Positions 1 through 8,287 of a stretch of DNA of 64,000 nt are shown here, piece after piece. Made by a program: the position numbers and the translations under genes. Under the pieces are notes generated by a model that saw only the letters and a program-made list of their open reading frames with translations, was not told the DNA's origin and did not search any database. The stretch's first letter is position 1, and each line of letters starts with the position of its first letter. The stretch spans positions 124,001 through 188,000 of the forward strand of contig CAYFMQ010000004.1 of NCBI GenBank assembly GCA_964344255.1, given 5' to 3'. Source of the stretch: JAJFIE01 sp964344255 (GTDB lineage: Bacteria > Pseudomonadota > Alphaproteobacteria > Rhodospirillales > Casp-alpha2).

Positions 1-476
1 CGGTTTACCGAAACATCGACGCCAAGATCATGGGAGTGGAAATCGGCACTAGCACCCGTTTCTCGGAAAGCTGGGTGTTGAGCATGAACGCGGCGTATAC
101 ACGGGGCAAGAACGATGATACGGGCCTTCCGTTGCCGCAAATTCCCCCGTTAAGCGCCATGATTGACCTGTCTTATGAAAAAACGGACTGGACGATCGGA
201 ACCCGTATTGAGACTTCCTTGAAACAGACGCGGGTGGATAGCGATACTGCGACTGGAAGCGGTCTCGATGTACGAAAAACCCCTGGCTATGTGGTGCCAA
301 ATCTGTACGCCAGCTACTACGGTCTAGAGCCCGTTGAAATCCGTTTCGGGGTGGATAACCTGTTTGATCATTCGTATGCCAACCATATGAACCGGTCGAA
401 CAGCTTCGATACGGATCAGGTTCAGGTCAAGGAACCGGGGCGGTCTTTCTATCTTCAGGTCAACGCCAGTTTCTGA
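1..476 (+). CDS. TonB-dependent outer-membrane receptor, C-terminal end (partial)
   Basis: The reading frame is open from the first bases of the window (frame begins at base 3), so this is the 3' end of a gene that starts outside. The visible part has alternating amphipathic beta strands, a FGVDNLFDHSYANHMNR-type strand typical of the last barrel strands of TonB-dependent receptors, and ends in Phe, the usual C-terminal residue of outer-membrane beta barrels. Such receptors import siderophores, metals or cofactors across the outer membrane using TonB energy. A tonB gene follows 13 bp downstream, so the two are probably co-transcribed. The DNLFDxxYAxHxxR pattern recalls the copper-receptor (OprC-like) branch, but the ligand cannot be decided from the C-terminus alone. 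Confidence 0.85.
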   Translation, partial: VYRNIDAKIMGVEIGTSTRFSESWVLSMNAAYTRGKNDDTGLPLPQIPPLSAMIDLSYEKTDWTIGTRIETSLKQTRVDSDTATGSGLDVRKTPGYVVPNLYASYYGLEPVEIRFGVDNLFDHSYANHMNRSNSFDTDQVQVKEPGRSFYLQVNASF

Positions 477-489
477 CCCGCAGGATAGA

Positions 490-1389
490 ATGCCGATCCA
501 TTCACTCTCTACGGCCGGTCAGGCCGGGAAGTTTTTTTCCGGCATGACCGGTAATGTGCTGCTTGCGGTGGCGTTTCACGCCGCCGTGGGCAGCGCATTA
601 TGGCTTGGTGGATGGCAAGGTGAAGCCCGGCCAGCCTATCCCGTAGCCGATGTGATCATGATCGAGGTCATTCCTGCTCCTCGGGATATGGAAACGCCAG
701 TGTTTCCCGTCGTTGAAGAAAATATTGCCCACGAACCGGAACCACAAAAGGAACCAGATCCACTGCCGGAGCCTGAACCTGAACTTGTACTCGAACCTGA
801 GCCTGAACCAGAACCGGCACCTGAACCCGAACAAAAAGTAGTTGTCGATAACGTCCGGCCTGAAGATAAGGAAGAAAGCGTGCTCACCGACGTGCCGGTG
901 TTTGAACTTCCTGTCAAGAAGCCTGTCCCAACGGATGTTTCGTCAGAAGACAAACCTATCGACACTGCACAGGAAACAAAGAAAACAGACCAGGTGCCGG
1001 ATAGCCGTAAAGACAAACCGGTGTCTGCTCCATTATCCCGAAACTATGCTTTGCCCCGATTGCCGCCGGGATCACCGGCAAACGAGCAAGTTGCCCAGAG
1101 TTCCCCGTTACAGGCGACACGGGTAACTTACGCCCGTAATCCCAAACCATTATATCCGGAGGAAGCGCGCCGCCGCCGCTTGGAAGGGGTGGTCATGCTG
1201 TTTGTCACTGTTGGCATCGATGGCAGGGCGCTCTCTGTAACGATCAAGAAAAGCTCCGGTCACCGTATCCTGGACCGGGCTGCAAAAATGGCCATCACGG
1301 CATGGAGATTTGTTCCTGCAACAATTGGCGGCATACCCGTTGAGAGTACTGCGGAAGTACCCGTACGCTTTAGTCTTCAGGACACCTGA
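490..1389 (+). CDS. tonB: TonB family energy-transducing protein
   Basis: This 299-residue protein has the TonB layout. A short cytoplasmic N-terminus is followed by one membrane segment at about residues 20-42, a long periplasmic linker with many Glu-Pro repeats (about residues 80-120), and a C-terminal TonB domain at about residues 215-297 containing YPEEARRRRLEG and the terminal AWRFVPA stretch. It should couple the ExbB/ExbD proton channel to outer-membrane receptors. No exbB or exbD is seen here, so these are presumably elsewhere. The partial receptor gene directly upstream is its likely partner. A GACCGGTT/AACCGGGTC imperfect hairpin lies about 45 bp downstream and may end the transcript. 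Confidence 0.9.
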   Translation: MPIHSLSTAGQAGKFFSGMTGNVLLAVAFHAAVGSALWLGGWQGEARPAYPVADVIMIEVIPAPRDMETPVFPVVEENIAHEPEPQKEPDPLPEPEPELVLEPEPEPEPAPEPEQKVVVDNVRPEDKEESVLTDVPVFELPVKKPVPTDVSSEDKPIDTAQETKKTDQVPDSRKDKPVSAPLSRNYALPRLPPGSPANEQVAQSSPLQATRVTYARNPKPLYPEEARRRRLEGVVMLFVTVGIDGRALSVTIKKSSGHRILDRAAKMAITAWRFVPATIGGIPVESTAEVPVRFSLQDT

Positions 1390-1432
1390 AAAGCCTGCTT
1401 GGCTGTTTCAAGCCCGCTGGCATTCTGCCTGA

Positions 1433-1465
1433 CGACCGGTTAAAACAAACCGGGTCGATTTTAAT
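1433..1465 (+). terminator. possible rho-independent terminator after tonB
   Basis: An imperfect inverted repeat, GACCGGTT / AACCGGGTC with one bulged G, is followed by GATTTTAAT. The T tract is short, so this is only a candidate. Confidence 0.35.
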
Positions 1466-1487
1466 GTTTATAACAGGAGCAGGGGCC

Positions 1488-2168
1488 ATGGAACTCAGAT
1501 CCTCAGGATCCGTTTTGCGTGAAATGATTGTCCTCGACGGAGCCGATGTATTGGATGTGGGTTCCGGTGACGGATCGCTGGTCAGGTATATGACCAAGCA
1601 CGGCGCCCGGGTCACGGGCCTGGAATGCGGCCCAGCGCAACTGGAAAAGGCCCATTCCTTCGACCGGGAAGGCGAAGAGACATATGTAGAAGGCGTCGGC
1701 CAGGATATGCCCTTCGATAACGCCAGTTTCGATGCCGTGGTGTTTAACTTCTCGCTGCACCATATCCCTGAAGACTCCATGCTGCCTGCCCTGAAGGAGG
1801 CCGCCCGTGTCGCCAAACCGGGGGCAACCATCTACATAAATGAACCGATCGCCGAAGGAAGCGGATTCGAGGTCCACCAACCCATCGATGACGAGACCGA
1901 AGTCCGCGACAAGGCGCTTTCAGCTATTAAAGCGGCGAAAGAAGTCGGTCTGCGCCAGGAGAGGGAATTGACCTTCTTGACCCAGTATCACTATACGGAC
2001 TTCGAGGAAATGAAGGATGAAATGATCCGGATCGACCCGACACGAAAGGCGCACTTTGAATCCATCGAAGACGACCTGCGCGCCGGTTTTGAAAGACTTG
2101 GCGTCCGGGAAGAAAAGGGCATGCGTTTTGACCAGCCGGTCCGCGTCAACATATTGAGGAAAGAATGA
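1488..2168 (+). CDS. class I SAM-dependent methyltransferase
   Basis: The product of 226 residues has a Rossmann methyltransferase fold. Motif I is VLDVGSGDGS near residue 18, an acidic residue ends strand 2 (GLECG), and a FSLHHIPE segment matches motif IV/V of the Methyltransf_11/25 type. I chose the ATG at 1488 because AGGAG lies just upstream; an in-frame ATG at 1464 would add eight residues but has no such site. The stop overlaps the next start by 4 bp (ATGA), so it is translationally coupled to the peptidase gene. The methyl acceptor is not apparent. Confidence 0.85.
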   Translation: MELRSSGSVLREMIVLDGADVLDVGSGDGSLVRYMTKHGARVTGLECGPAQLEKAHSFDREGEETYVEGVGQDMPFDNASFDAVVFNFSLHHIPEDSMLPALKEAARVAKPGATIYINEPIAEGSGFEVHQPIDDETEVRDKALSAIKAAKEVGLRQERELTFLTQYHYTDFEEMKDEMIRIDPTRKAHFESIEDDLRAGFERLGVREEKGMRFDQPVRVNILRKE

Positions 2169-3142
2169 CGGAACAAACGAATGAACAGGCGGAAAACCGC
2201 CGCAACCTGTACCCCGCGATAGAACCCTATAATACCGGAATGCTGTCAGTATCCGACGTGCATACGCTTTATTATGAAGAATGCGGCAATCCGGACGGCA
2301 AGCCCGTCGTCTACCTGCATGGCGGACCGGGCGGCGGTTGCAAGCCGAACTTCCGGCGCTATTTCGACCCGGAAGCCTATCGCATCGTGCTATTCGACCA
2401 GAGGGGTTGTGGCCGTTCCACACCGCACGCTTCGCTGGAAGACAACACGACATGGCATTCCGTCGCCGACATAGAAGCCTTGCGCGAACATTTGGGCATC
2501 GAGACGTGGCAGGTGTTCGGCGGTTCCTGGGGCTCGACATTGGCTCTTGCCTATGCCCAGACACATCCCGACCAGGCAACGGAACTGGTTTTGCGCGGCC
2601 TGTTCACGCTGCGAAAATCCGAAATTCAATGGTTCTACCAGGAAGGCGCCAGTCACATTTATCCCGACGTATGGGAAAACTACCTGGCGCCCATCCCCGA
2701 GGAGGAACGCGGCGATATGGTCGCGGCCTATTACAAACGCCTGACCGGCGATAACGAGGTTGAACAACTGGCTTGCGCCAGGGCCTGGTCGGTGTGGGAA
2801 GGATCGACCCTGTCGCTCCTGCCCGATCCCGGCCGTGAAGCGAGTTTCGACGAGGATGCTTTTGCCTTGGCCTTTGCCCGCATCGAATGCCACTACTTCA
2901 TCAATGGCGGCTTTTTCGACAACGACGATCATATCCTCAAGAACATCGATAAGATCAGGCACATCCCCTGCGTCCTGGTGCAGGGACGCTACGATGTGGT
3001 GACGCCTGCCCGGACGGCCTGGGACGTTCACAAGGCCTGGCCGGAGGCCGATTTCCGGCTGGTTCCCGATGCCGGCCATGCCGGCAGCGAACCGGGCATC
3101 GTACATGAACTCATCGAAGCGACGGACAGGTTCAGAGATTAA
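2165..3142 (+). CDS. pip: proline iminopeptidase (alpha/beta hydrolase, S33 family)
   Basis: This 325-residue protein is a full-length prolyl aminopeptidase, which releases N-terminal proline from peptides in the cytoplasm. The oxyanion-hole motif HGGPGGG is at 52-58, the DQRGCGRS motif characteristic of the family is near 78-85, and the nucleophile elbow GGSWGS places Ser at 121. Candidates for the acid and base are Asp in GRYDVVTP (about 277) and His in DAGHAGSEP (about 304). The start overlaps the methyltransferase stop by 4 bp. Length and motifs match the family well; the link to the methyltransferase is only positional. Confidence 0.93.
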   Translation: MTEQTNEQAENRRNLYPAIEPYNTGMLSVSDVHTLYYEECGNPDGKPVVYLHGGPGGGCKPNFRRYFDPEAYRIVLFDQRGCGRSTPHASLEDNTTWHSVADIEALREHLGIETWQVFGGSWGSTLALAYAQTHPDQATELVLRGLFTLRKSEIQWFYQEGASHIYPDVWENYLAPIPEEERGDMVAAYYKRLTGDNEVEQLACARAWSVWEGSTLSLLPDPGREASFDEDAFALAFARIECHYFINGGFFDNDDHILKNIDKIRHIPCVLVQGRYDVVTPARTAWDVHKAWPEADFRLVPDAGHAGSEPGIVHELIEATDRFRD

Positions 3143-3154
3143 GACACATATGGA

Positions 3155-3469
3155 TCAGACAACAAACCTACCCGCATAAGCAACAAGCCGGACGGCAGCT
3201 ACGATGTAGCTCTGCCGATCTGCTGCTTCCTCGATTTCAGTTTGGATTTGTTGGATTGCTTCTAGATCGCCGTCGGAAGAAAGTGTTCCCTGCTTAAGCA
3301 GGCGAATTTTTGCCATGGTAATTTTTTCCAAAGCCATTTCAATTTGGGGTTCCAGTTCGGCTCTTTCAAGTGCGCTCTGTGTTGACCAATAGCGTTGCTG
3401 GAGAAGAAATACAGATGATTCCATGGAGTCGACGATAGATTGGTCTGTTGCATCAGGGGCCTCAGCCAT
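3155..3469 (-). CDS. small hypothetical protein, last gene of AT-rich cassette
   Basis: I do not recognise this 104-residue protein. It is soluble-looking, strongly helical and rich in Glu, Gln and Ala, with stretches that could form a coiled coil (about residues 20-60 and 65-90). It has no signal peptide. Its start codon overlaps the stop of the upstream lipoprotein gene by one base, so the two are translationally coupled. GC is visibly lower than in the flanking housekeeping genes. It is part of a three-gene unit with a lipoprotein and a multi-pass membrane protein, and may act at the membrane with them. Confidence 0.7.
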   Translation of the reverse strand: MAEAPDATDQSIVDSMESSVFLLQQRYWSTQSALERAELEPQIEMALEKITMAKIRLLKQGTLSSDGDLEAIQQIQTEIEEAADRQSYIVAAVRLVAYAGRFVV

Positions 3470-4467
3470 TATGTTGCCTCCTTATCGATCTGATTGCATT
3501 TTGTATTGTCATCATCGACCGGTAGCTTCAGAACGGGGCCCCAAACTGTGTCTTTGACCCATTCCTTATGAAGAGATTCAAGACGTGACTGACTCTTTGC
3601 CAGTTCCAAAATATTTTCATCCTGAGCAACATCCATGGCCTCGCCGATTAGAATCAGAAGATCATTCAGGGATGTGTCGTTAAACTTTTCTGCTGCTTTG
3701 ACAATATTCCGCCCTGCCTTTGCGGCGACAAAAGACTGAGCAACAGCATCGGATACAAGTCTTCGACGTTCTGATATAGCGTCAGTCCATTCTATGACAG
3801 CCAAAGCTAACTTGGCCGCGTCGCCTGTTTCAAGAGAAGCGCTCAGTTTGCCAAATGCCGTCGATTCAGGTCCGGTAAGTGGAAACTGTTCTTCCTGCAG
3901 ATTCTTGCCCATGATGGCTAGGTTATTGGAAAGGCGGGCGCCTAACTCCGCGACACAACTAATGACGCCTTTATCAATTAGAAAACGTCCGTCTGGCAGG
4001 CGATTTAAGGAAGAAGCAAAACGATCATAAGTGTTCCGCAAGTCAACGAACTGCACCTTAACAGAATTGGCAATTTTAATTGGCGCATTCATGCGTTCGA
4101 TGGTGCTTTGAATACTTTTACGTAAGGAGCTGATATGCAATAGTCGTTGATCGAACTTGGCTTCATCTGTTGCGTCGTCGCAATCACAGATGTTCGGGTC
4201 ACCACATACTTTCTCACAATACATTTTCTGAATTTCGCTTTGAACACCTTCGGGGGTGCTTCTGTTTTCATGCTTAGTCATTCTTGACATCGCAATAAAC
4301 AGATTTTCATAAGCATCTACAGCTTTGTTAGCTTCCGTTTTGAACAGCAGAGAAGCGTTAAGGAGTGCTTGAGCCTTTTCCTCGGTGCATGCATTGAGCA
4401 TTACTGTAGAAAAAAGGACCATTACCAAAAGTAAGGTTTTCGATGAGTATGAGTTTTTTATTCTCAT
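3469..4467 (-). CDS. hypothetical lipoprotein with a cysteine cluster
   Basis: The 332-residue product begins with a basic N-terminus, a hydrophobic stretch and a lipobox ending LNAC with Cys27, so it should be a lipid-anchored periplasmic protein. The mature part is mostly helical and carries a tight cysteine group (pattern CxxxC...CDC, about residues 84-97) that could form disulfides or bind metal. I find no recognisable domain. It is the middle gene of the AT-rich cassette, two bases after the membrane-protein gene and one base overlapping the small gene. Codon and base composition differ from the neighbours, suggesting horizontal transfer. Confidence 0.75.
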   Translation of the reverse strand: MRIKNSYSSKTLLLVMVLFSTVMLNACTEEKAQALLNASLLFKTEANKAVDAYENLFIAMSRMTKHENRSTPEGVQSEIQKMYCEKVCGDPNICDCDDATDEAKFDQRLLHISSLRKSIQSTIERMNAPIKIANSVKVQFVDLRNTYDRFASSLNRLPDGRFLIDKGVISCVAELGARLSNNLAIMGKNLQEEQFPLTGPESTAFGKLSASLETGDAAKLALAVIEWTDAISERRRLVSDAVAQSFVAAKAGRNIVKAAEKFNDTSLNDLLILIGEAMDVAQDENILELAKSQSRLESLHKEWVKDTVWGPVLKLPVDDDNTKCNQIDKEAT

Positions 4468-4469
4468 TC

Positions 4470-5258
4470 TTACATCTTTCCTTTCTTTTTCAGGCCACTA
4501 GCACTGCTTGATTGCGGTGTTAATCGGCTTTCAGTCAACGTGACGATATTTTTTGCCAAACGCTCACTGAAACCTACAAGAAAGGCAATCGACCAGAAAA
4601 AATAGGTGGTTGAATCGGTGTTATCTACTTTGATAGGGAGAAAGCCGGATTTAATAGCGAAAAACACAAAGAGAGCAAAAGACATGCCGATGATCGGTCT
4701 GAAAAATCCGTTGATAAGCGTTAACAGTGGGTCAACAGAATGGTTTTGCGCATCCTCAGAAAATTCGTTTACCCGCACCATCATGCTAATGATGCTGCCT
4801 ACAGCACCAAAAAAACCAACCATAACGATGACCTGTAAAGGAACATCACTTATATGAGTATTCTGTATTTCATCCCAAAAGACGTAAAGAATTGGAACAC
4901 TCACATAAACAAACCCAACTAAACCTAATATCAGAATAATAGGGGGTGCGAGTTCTTGTAATCTATGTACGCGAAATGGAATGTGATCTGCTAGATTGTT
5001 GGAAACACTTTCCCTAATGTTTGCCGCTATATCTCCTCTTGCGGGCGTCATAGAGACAGCATCTACAGCAACTTCTAAGGTGTCTATTAGATGAGAATGA
5101 TGTCTCAAACGAGGGTCCATCAAGATAGTGATTAGTTTCTCTGTTTCTGATTCTATCTTTTTACCGCCATTCCCTTTTTCAATTTTCGAAAGACGCTTGA
5201 TAAGAGAATTGATCTTATCATTATTTGTTGTCCCAAAATCGTTTGTTTCAGACATCAT
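4470..5258 (-). CDS. hypothetical four-helix membrane protein, first gene of AT-rich cassette
   Basis: This 262-residue protein has a charged cytoplasmic N-terminal region (about 1-100) and four likely membrane segments at about 105-128, 141-162, 188-208 and 218-236. The last ends in a GFSER motif that I associate with uncharacterised bacterial membrane proteins (recollection), followed by a basic Ser/Lys-rich tail. It resembles no transporter or channel that I know. It is the promoter-proximal gene of the three-gene unit and has low GC. Together with a lipoprotein and a small helical protein it could form an envelope-spanning complex, but no function can be assigned. Confidence 0.75.
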   Translation of the reverse strand: MMSETNDFGTTNNDKINSLIKRLSKIEKGNGGKKIESETEKLITILMDPRLRHHSHLIDTLEVAVDAVSMTPARGDIAANIRESVSNNLADHIPFRVHRLQELAPPIILILGLVGFVYVSVPILYVFWDEIQNTHISDVPLQVIVMVGFFGAVGSIISMMVRVNEFSEDAQNHSVDPLLTLINGFFRPIIGMSFALFVFFAIKSGFLPIKVDNTDSTTYFFWSIAFLVGFSERLAKNIVTLTESRLTPQSSSASGLKKKGKM

Positions 5259-5544
5259 GCACCTAATTTCTTAGCCAGATGCACCTGCGCTGACACCTAA
5301 GACGACTGTGACTGTTAAAATCATAAAAAAGACCATTGGTTAGATACCTCACTCAACGATACTCTTAAAAGTTTAATGATTTTATTTTATTCTATTATAT
5401 AAAGAAATTTAAAAAACCATTTTTTGTTAAAGGTTATTTTTATCAACTATTTTCCCGCTTAAGGAGACTGATAACTTTTGGTTGTTTTCTCTTAATAATT
5501 CTATCTTTTGGTAGATGAACTCTTGCCATAAGTGAAAGATATTT
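5259..5544. other. AT-rich divergent intergenic region
   Basis: This stretch is extremely AT-rich with long A and T runs (5370-5450). It separates the minus-strand cassette from the plus-strand phosphatase. I see no open frame with coding character and no RNA gene. It must hold the promoters for both directions, and may be a boundary of the acquired segment. Confidence 0.5.
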
Positions 5545-6120
5545 ATGTTAATATATAAAACCTTCTACTACGTCCGCCATGGCGAGACGGATTACAACAA
5601 GCAGGACCGCATGCAGGGATTGTTGGACATCCCCCTGAACGAGACCGGCATCGCCCAGGCCCACGCGGCGAAGGAACTGTTCCGGGATGTGGAAATCGGC
5701 TCCGTCGTCTCAAGCCCGCTTTCAAGGGCTTACAGGACGGCGGAGATCATCTGCGAAGTGGTAAAAAAGCCCATTACCGTCATCGACGAGTTGCACGAAT
5801 GCGATCTGGGCGTGCGCGACGGTGATCTAAAGGAACAATGGTATTACGATTGGAAAGACAGCCGTATCACCATTGAAGGGGCGGAAACCTATGAGGAACT
5901 GGTGGTGCGATCCCTAAAGGCCATCAACCGGGCGCTGGAAGATCATCCCGGTCCCGTGCTGATCGTCGCCCACGGCGGCGTCTACTGGTCGATCAAGCGC
6001 CACGCAAACCTGCCTGAGGATTTCCGGCTGGCTAACTGTTTGCCTTTAAAGCACGAACCTTCGGCTAATGGAGTGGGGTGGACCGTAACCGCATTGGGCG
6101 GAGACCGTAAAATCGTCTGA
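5545..6120 (+). CDS. histidine phosphatase family protein (phosphoglycerate mutase-like)
   Basis: The 191-residue protein starts with the branch-1 histidine phosphatase signature: YYVRHGETDYN puts the phospho-accepting His at 12. The other core elements follow in order: SSPLSRAYRTAEI at about 52-64, a catalytic-acid region around HECDLG, and LIVAHGG with the second His near 145-150. Such enzymes dephosphorylate small metabolites or proteins; the substrate is not deducible. The Shine-Dalgarno is weak and the upstream DNA is AT-rich, but the motif position supports this ATG. It ends 6 bp before the stop of the convergent benE gene. Confidence 0.9.
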   Translation: MLIYKTFYYVRHGETDYNKQDRMQGLLDIPLNETGIAQAHAAKELFRDVEIGSVVSSPLSRAYRTAEIICEVVKKPITVIDELHECDLGVRDGDLKEQWYYDWKDSRITIEGAETYEELVVRSLKAINRALEDHPGPVLIVAHGGVYWSIKRHANLPEDFRLANCLPLKHEPSANGVGWTVTALGGDRKIV

Positions 6121-6126
6121 GTGCTA

Positions 6127-7290
6127 TCAGGAGCGCTTCCCCCGCGTCAGCGCCATCACAGCGCCACCCGCGATCAGTCCCCAGAACGCGCCGCCGATGC
6201 CGTAGAATGACAGACCGGACGCCGTCACGATAAAGGTGATGACGGCGGCTTCGCGATCGGCTGGCTCCTCGACAGCGCCCATCAATGACATGCCGAGCGT
6301 GCCCAGCAGCGCCAGGCCCGCCACGGCCTCGATCAGGATCGGCGGTGAGGCGCTGACGAACGCCGTGGCCGCCCCTGCAAGCAGGCCATAGACGATATAG
6401 GCCGCGCCCGCCGTGACCGCCGACCAATAACGCTTCGCAGGGTCGGGGTGGGCGTCTTCGTTGGCGCACAGCGCCGCCGTGATGGCGGCCAGGTTGACGG
6501 CATGGCTGCCGAACGGGGAAGCGAGAATGCTGATGATGCCGGTGTCGCGGAAAATGGGGCTGGCATCTGGCTTATAGCCATGCGCCGTCAGGACGGCCAT
6601 GCCGGGAATGTTCTGCCCCGCCATGGTGACGATAAAGAGCGGCACCGCGATGCCGATAACACCGCCTAAGGAGAATTCAGGGGCGACAAACACGGGGTCG
6701 GGCCAGAGATTGCCGAATTCGGCCGTATTGACGTCCAGGGCAAAAACCAGCAGCAGGGCCATCGCAAGCACGGCTGCCGGGACTGCCAGCAATCGCTTTA
6801 ACCGGGCGACGATGGCCCAGGTCAGGACGATGATGAGCCCGTGGACGGGAAATTCGGCAATGGCCCATGCCGGTGCGAGGCACAGGTCCAGAAGCACGCC
6901 GGCCAGCATGGCGTTTGCAAGCGCGCTCGGGATAGCCGCGACCCACCGTCCCAACGGCTTCCACAAACCGCTGAGCAGGATCAGTACGCCACACACCAGA
7001 AAGGAGCCGATGGCGACGGGAAAACCGCCTTCGAGCACGCCGATGGACGCCAGCAGGGCCGCGCCCGGCGTCGACCAGGCGATGGAAATGGGCATGCGGT
7101 TCTTCAGACTCAGGTAAATGCCCCCGATCCCCATGGCGATGGTCACGGCCATGAGGCCAGAGGCCGCTTCGGCCTGGGTAGCGCCGACCGCCGTCAGGCC
7201 CTGGAGGATAATGGCGAAGGCGCTGGCGAAACCGACGAATGAGGCCAGGAGCCCGGCGAATACCGCCTGAAGGGATACCGGGCCATGCAT
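6127..7290 (-). CDS. benE: BenE-family (benzoate/H+ symporter-like) transporter
   Basis: The 387-residue protein is almost entirely hydrophobic, with about eleven or twelve membrane segments, and has the family's glycine-rich style (GLLASFVGFASAF near the N-terminus, FGSHAVNLAAITAALCANEDAHPD in the middle). BenE proteins are inner-membrane symporters, named after benzoate uptake; real substrates vary. It starts 4 bp after the dgcA stop in a dgcN-dgcA-benE operon with no aromatic catabolic genes nearby. I therefore infer that it may carry an acidic amino acid derivative or another pathway substrate rather than benzoate. Confidence 0.85.
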   Translation of the reverse strand: MHGPVSLQAVFAGLLASFVGFASAFAIILQGLTAVGATQAEAASGLMAVTIAMGIGGIYLSLKNRMPISIAWSTPGAALLASIGVLEGGFPVAIGSFLVCGVLILLSGLWKPLGRWVAAIPSALANAMLAGVLLDLCLAPAWAIAEFPVHGLIIVLTWAIVARLKRLLAVPAAVLAMALLLVFALDVNTAEFGNLWPDPVFVAPEFSLGGVIGIAVPLFIVTMAGQNIPGMAVLTAHGYKPDASPIFRDTGIISILASPFGSHAVNLAAITAALCANEDAHPDPAKRYWSAVTAGAAYIVYGLLAGAATAFVSASPPILIEAVAGLALLGTLGMSLMGAVEEPADREAAVITFIVTASGLSFYGIGGAFWGLIAGGAVMALTRGKRS

Positions 7291-7294
7291 TGTC

Positions 7295-8281
7295 CTACCC
7301 CCAAAGATCCTTGTCCGGCAGGCTCACTTTACCGTCCGTGAAATCGAGGCCGTTTTCGCGATCCTGCTTCATCAGGAGCGGCCCGTCCAGATCGACGAAC
7401 TCAGCATAGGCGCCGAGCAGAGTGGCGGGTGCCATGGCCAGTGACGTACCTACCATGCAACCGACCATGATCTTGAAGTCCAGTTCCCTCGCGGCGCGGG
7501 CGAGGTGAAGGGCTTCCGTCAAACCGCCGGTTTTATCCAGCTTGATATTGATGAACCGGTACTTCTGTTTAAGCGCCGGAAGACCGTCCGCCGTATGGCA
7601 GGATTCATCGGCGCAGAGCGGAATGGGGCTGTCGAAACCTTCAAGGCCATCGTCATCACCGGCAGGCAGCGGCTGTTCCAGCATCTCGACACCCAGATCA
7701 GCGAGGGGCTGGGCGACTTCCCGGAGGATATCCATCGTCCAGCCCTCGTTGGGATCGACGATCAGGCGCGACGACGGGGCGTTTTCCCGGATCGCCGCCA
7801 TGGATGTTACCACGTTATCCGGCCCGAGCTTCACTTTAAGTAGCGGCGCATGGGCCAGTTCCTTCGCCGACGTTCCCATGTTTTCCGGCGTGTCGATGCC
7901 GATGGTTTCCGCCGTGACGTAAGGGGCATTCCCGGCAGGAATGTCTGCCATTTCCCAAACGCGTTTTCCGGCCCGTTTGGCTTCCAGGTCCCAGAGCGCA
8001 CAGTCGAGCGCGTTGCGCGCCGCACCGGACGGCATCTGTGCCCTCAATTCCTCCCGGTCCATGCCGGCGGCGATGGCGTGTGCCTGATCTTCGATCTGCT
8101 CAATGACGCCTTCCACTGTTTCTCCGTAGCGGGGGTAGGGCACGCATTCGGCCCACCCCTTGATGCCGTCACCAGCCATCAGTTCCACCACCACCACATC
8201 GGCAGCGGTCTTGGTGCCGCGTGAGATGGTGAAAGGCTTGGCCAGCGGCCAGCTTTCGGAACGGACGGTGAGAACGGTCAT
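7295..8281 (-). CDS. dgcA: N-acetyl-D-glutamate racemase DgcA-like (enolase superfamily)
   Basis: This 328-residue protein belongs to the enolase superfamily, muconate-lactonizing/dipeptide-epimerase branch. It has KVKLG (first catalytic Lys pair) near 155, metal ligands in LIVDPNEGW, EQPLP and LCADES, and a second Lys in NIKLDKTGG. DgcA converts N-acetyl-D-glutamate to N-acetyl-L-glutamate in the D-glutamate catabolic pathway described in marine proteobacteria (family knowledge). The assignment rests mainly on its coupling with dgcN, 6 bp upstream. A generic L-Ala-D/L-Glu epimerase is the alternative. Confidence 0.82.
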   Translation of the reverse strand: MTVLTVRSESWPLAKPFTISRGTKTAADVVVVELMAGDGIKGWAECVPYPRYGETVEGVIEQIEDQAHAIAAGMDREELRAQMPSGAARNALDCALWDLEAKRAGKRVWEMADIPAGNAPYVTAETIGIDTPENMGTSAKELAHAPLLKVKLGPDNVVTSMAAIRENAPSSRLIVDPNEGWTMDILREVAQPLADLGVEMLEQPLPAGDDDGLEGFDSPIPLCADESCHTADGLPALKQKYRFINIKLDKTGGLTEALHLARAARELDFKIMVGCMVGTSLAMAPATLLGAYAEFVDLDGPLLMKQDRENGLDFTDGKVSLPDKDLWG

Positions 8282-8287
8282 GGCCGC

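Noticed and set aside
636..1016. Minus-strand Ser/Gly repeat protein
   Set aside because: It is the complement of the Glu-Pro linker of TonB and has no start or neighbour context of its own.
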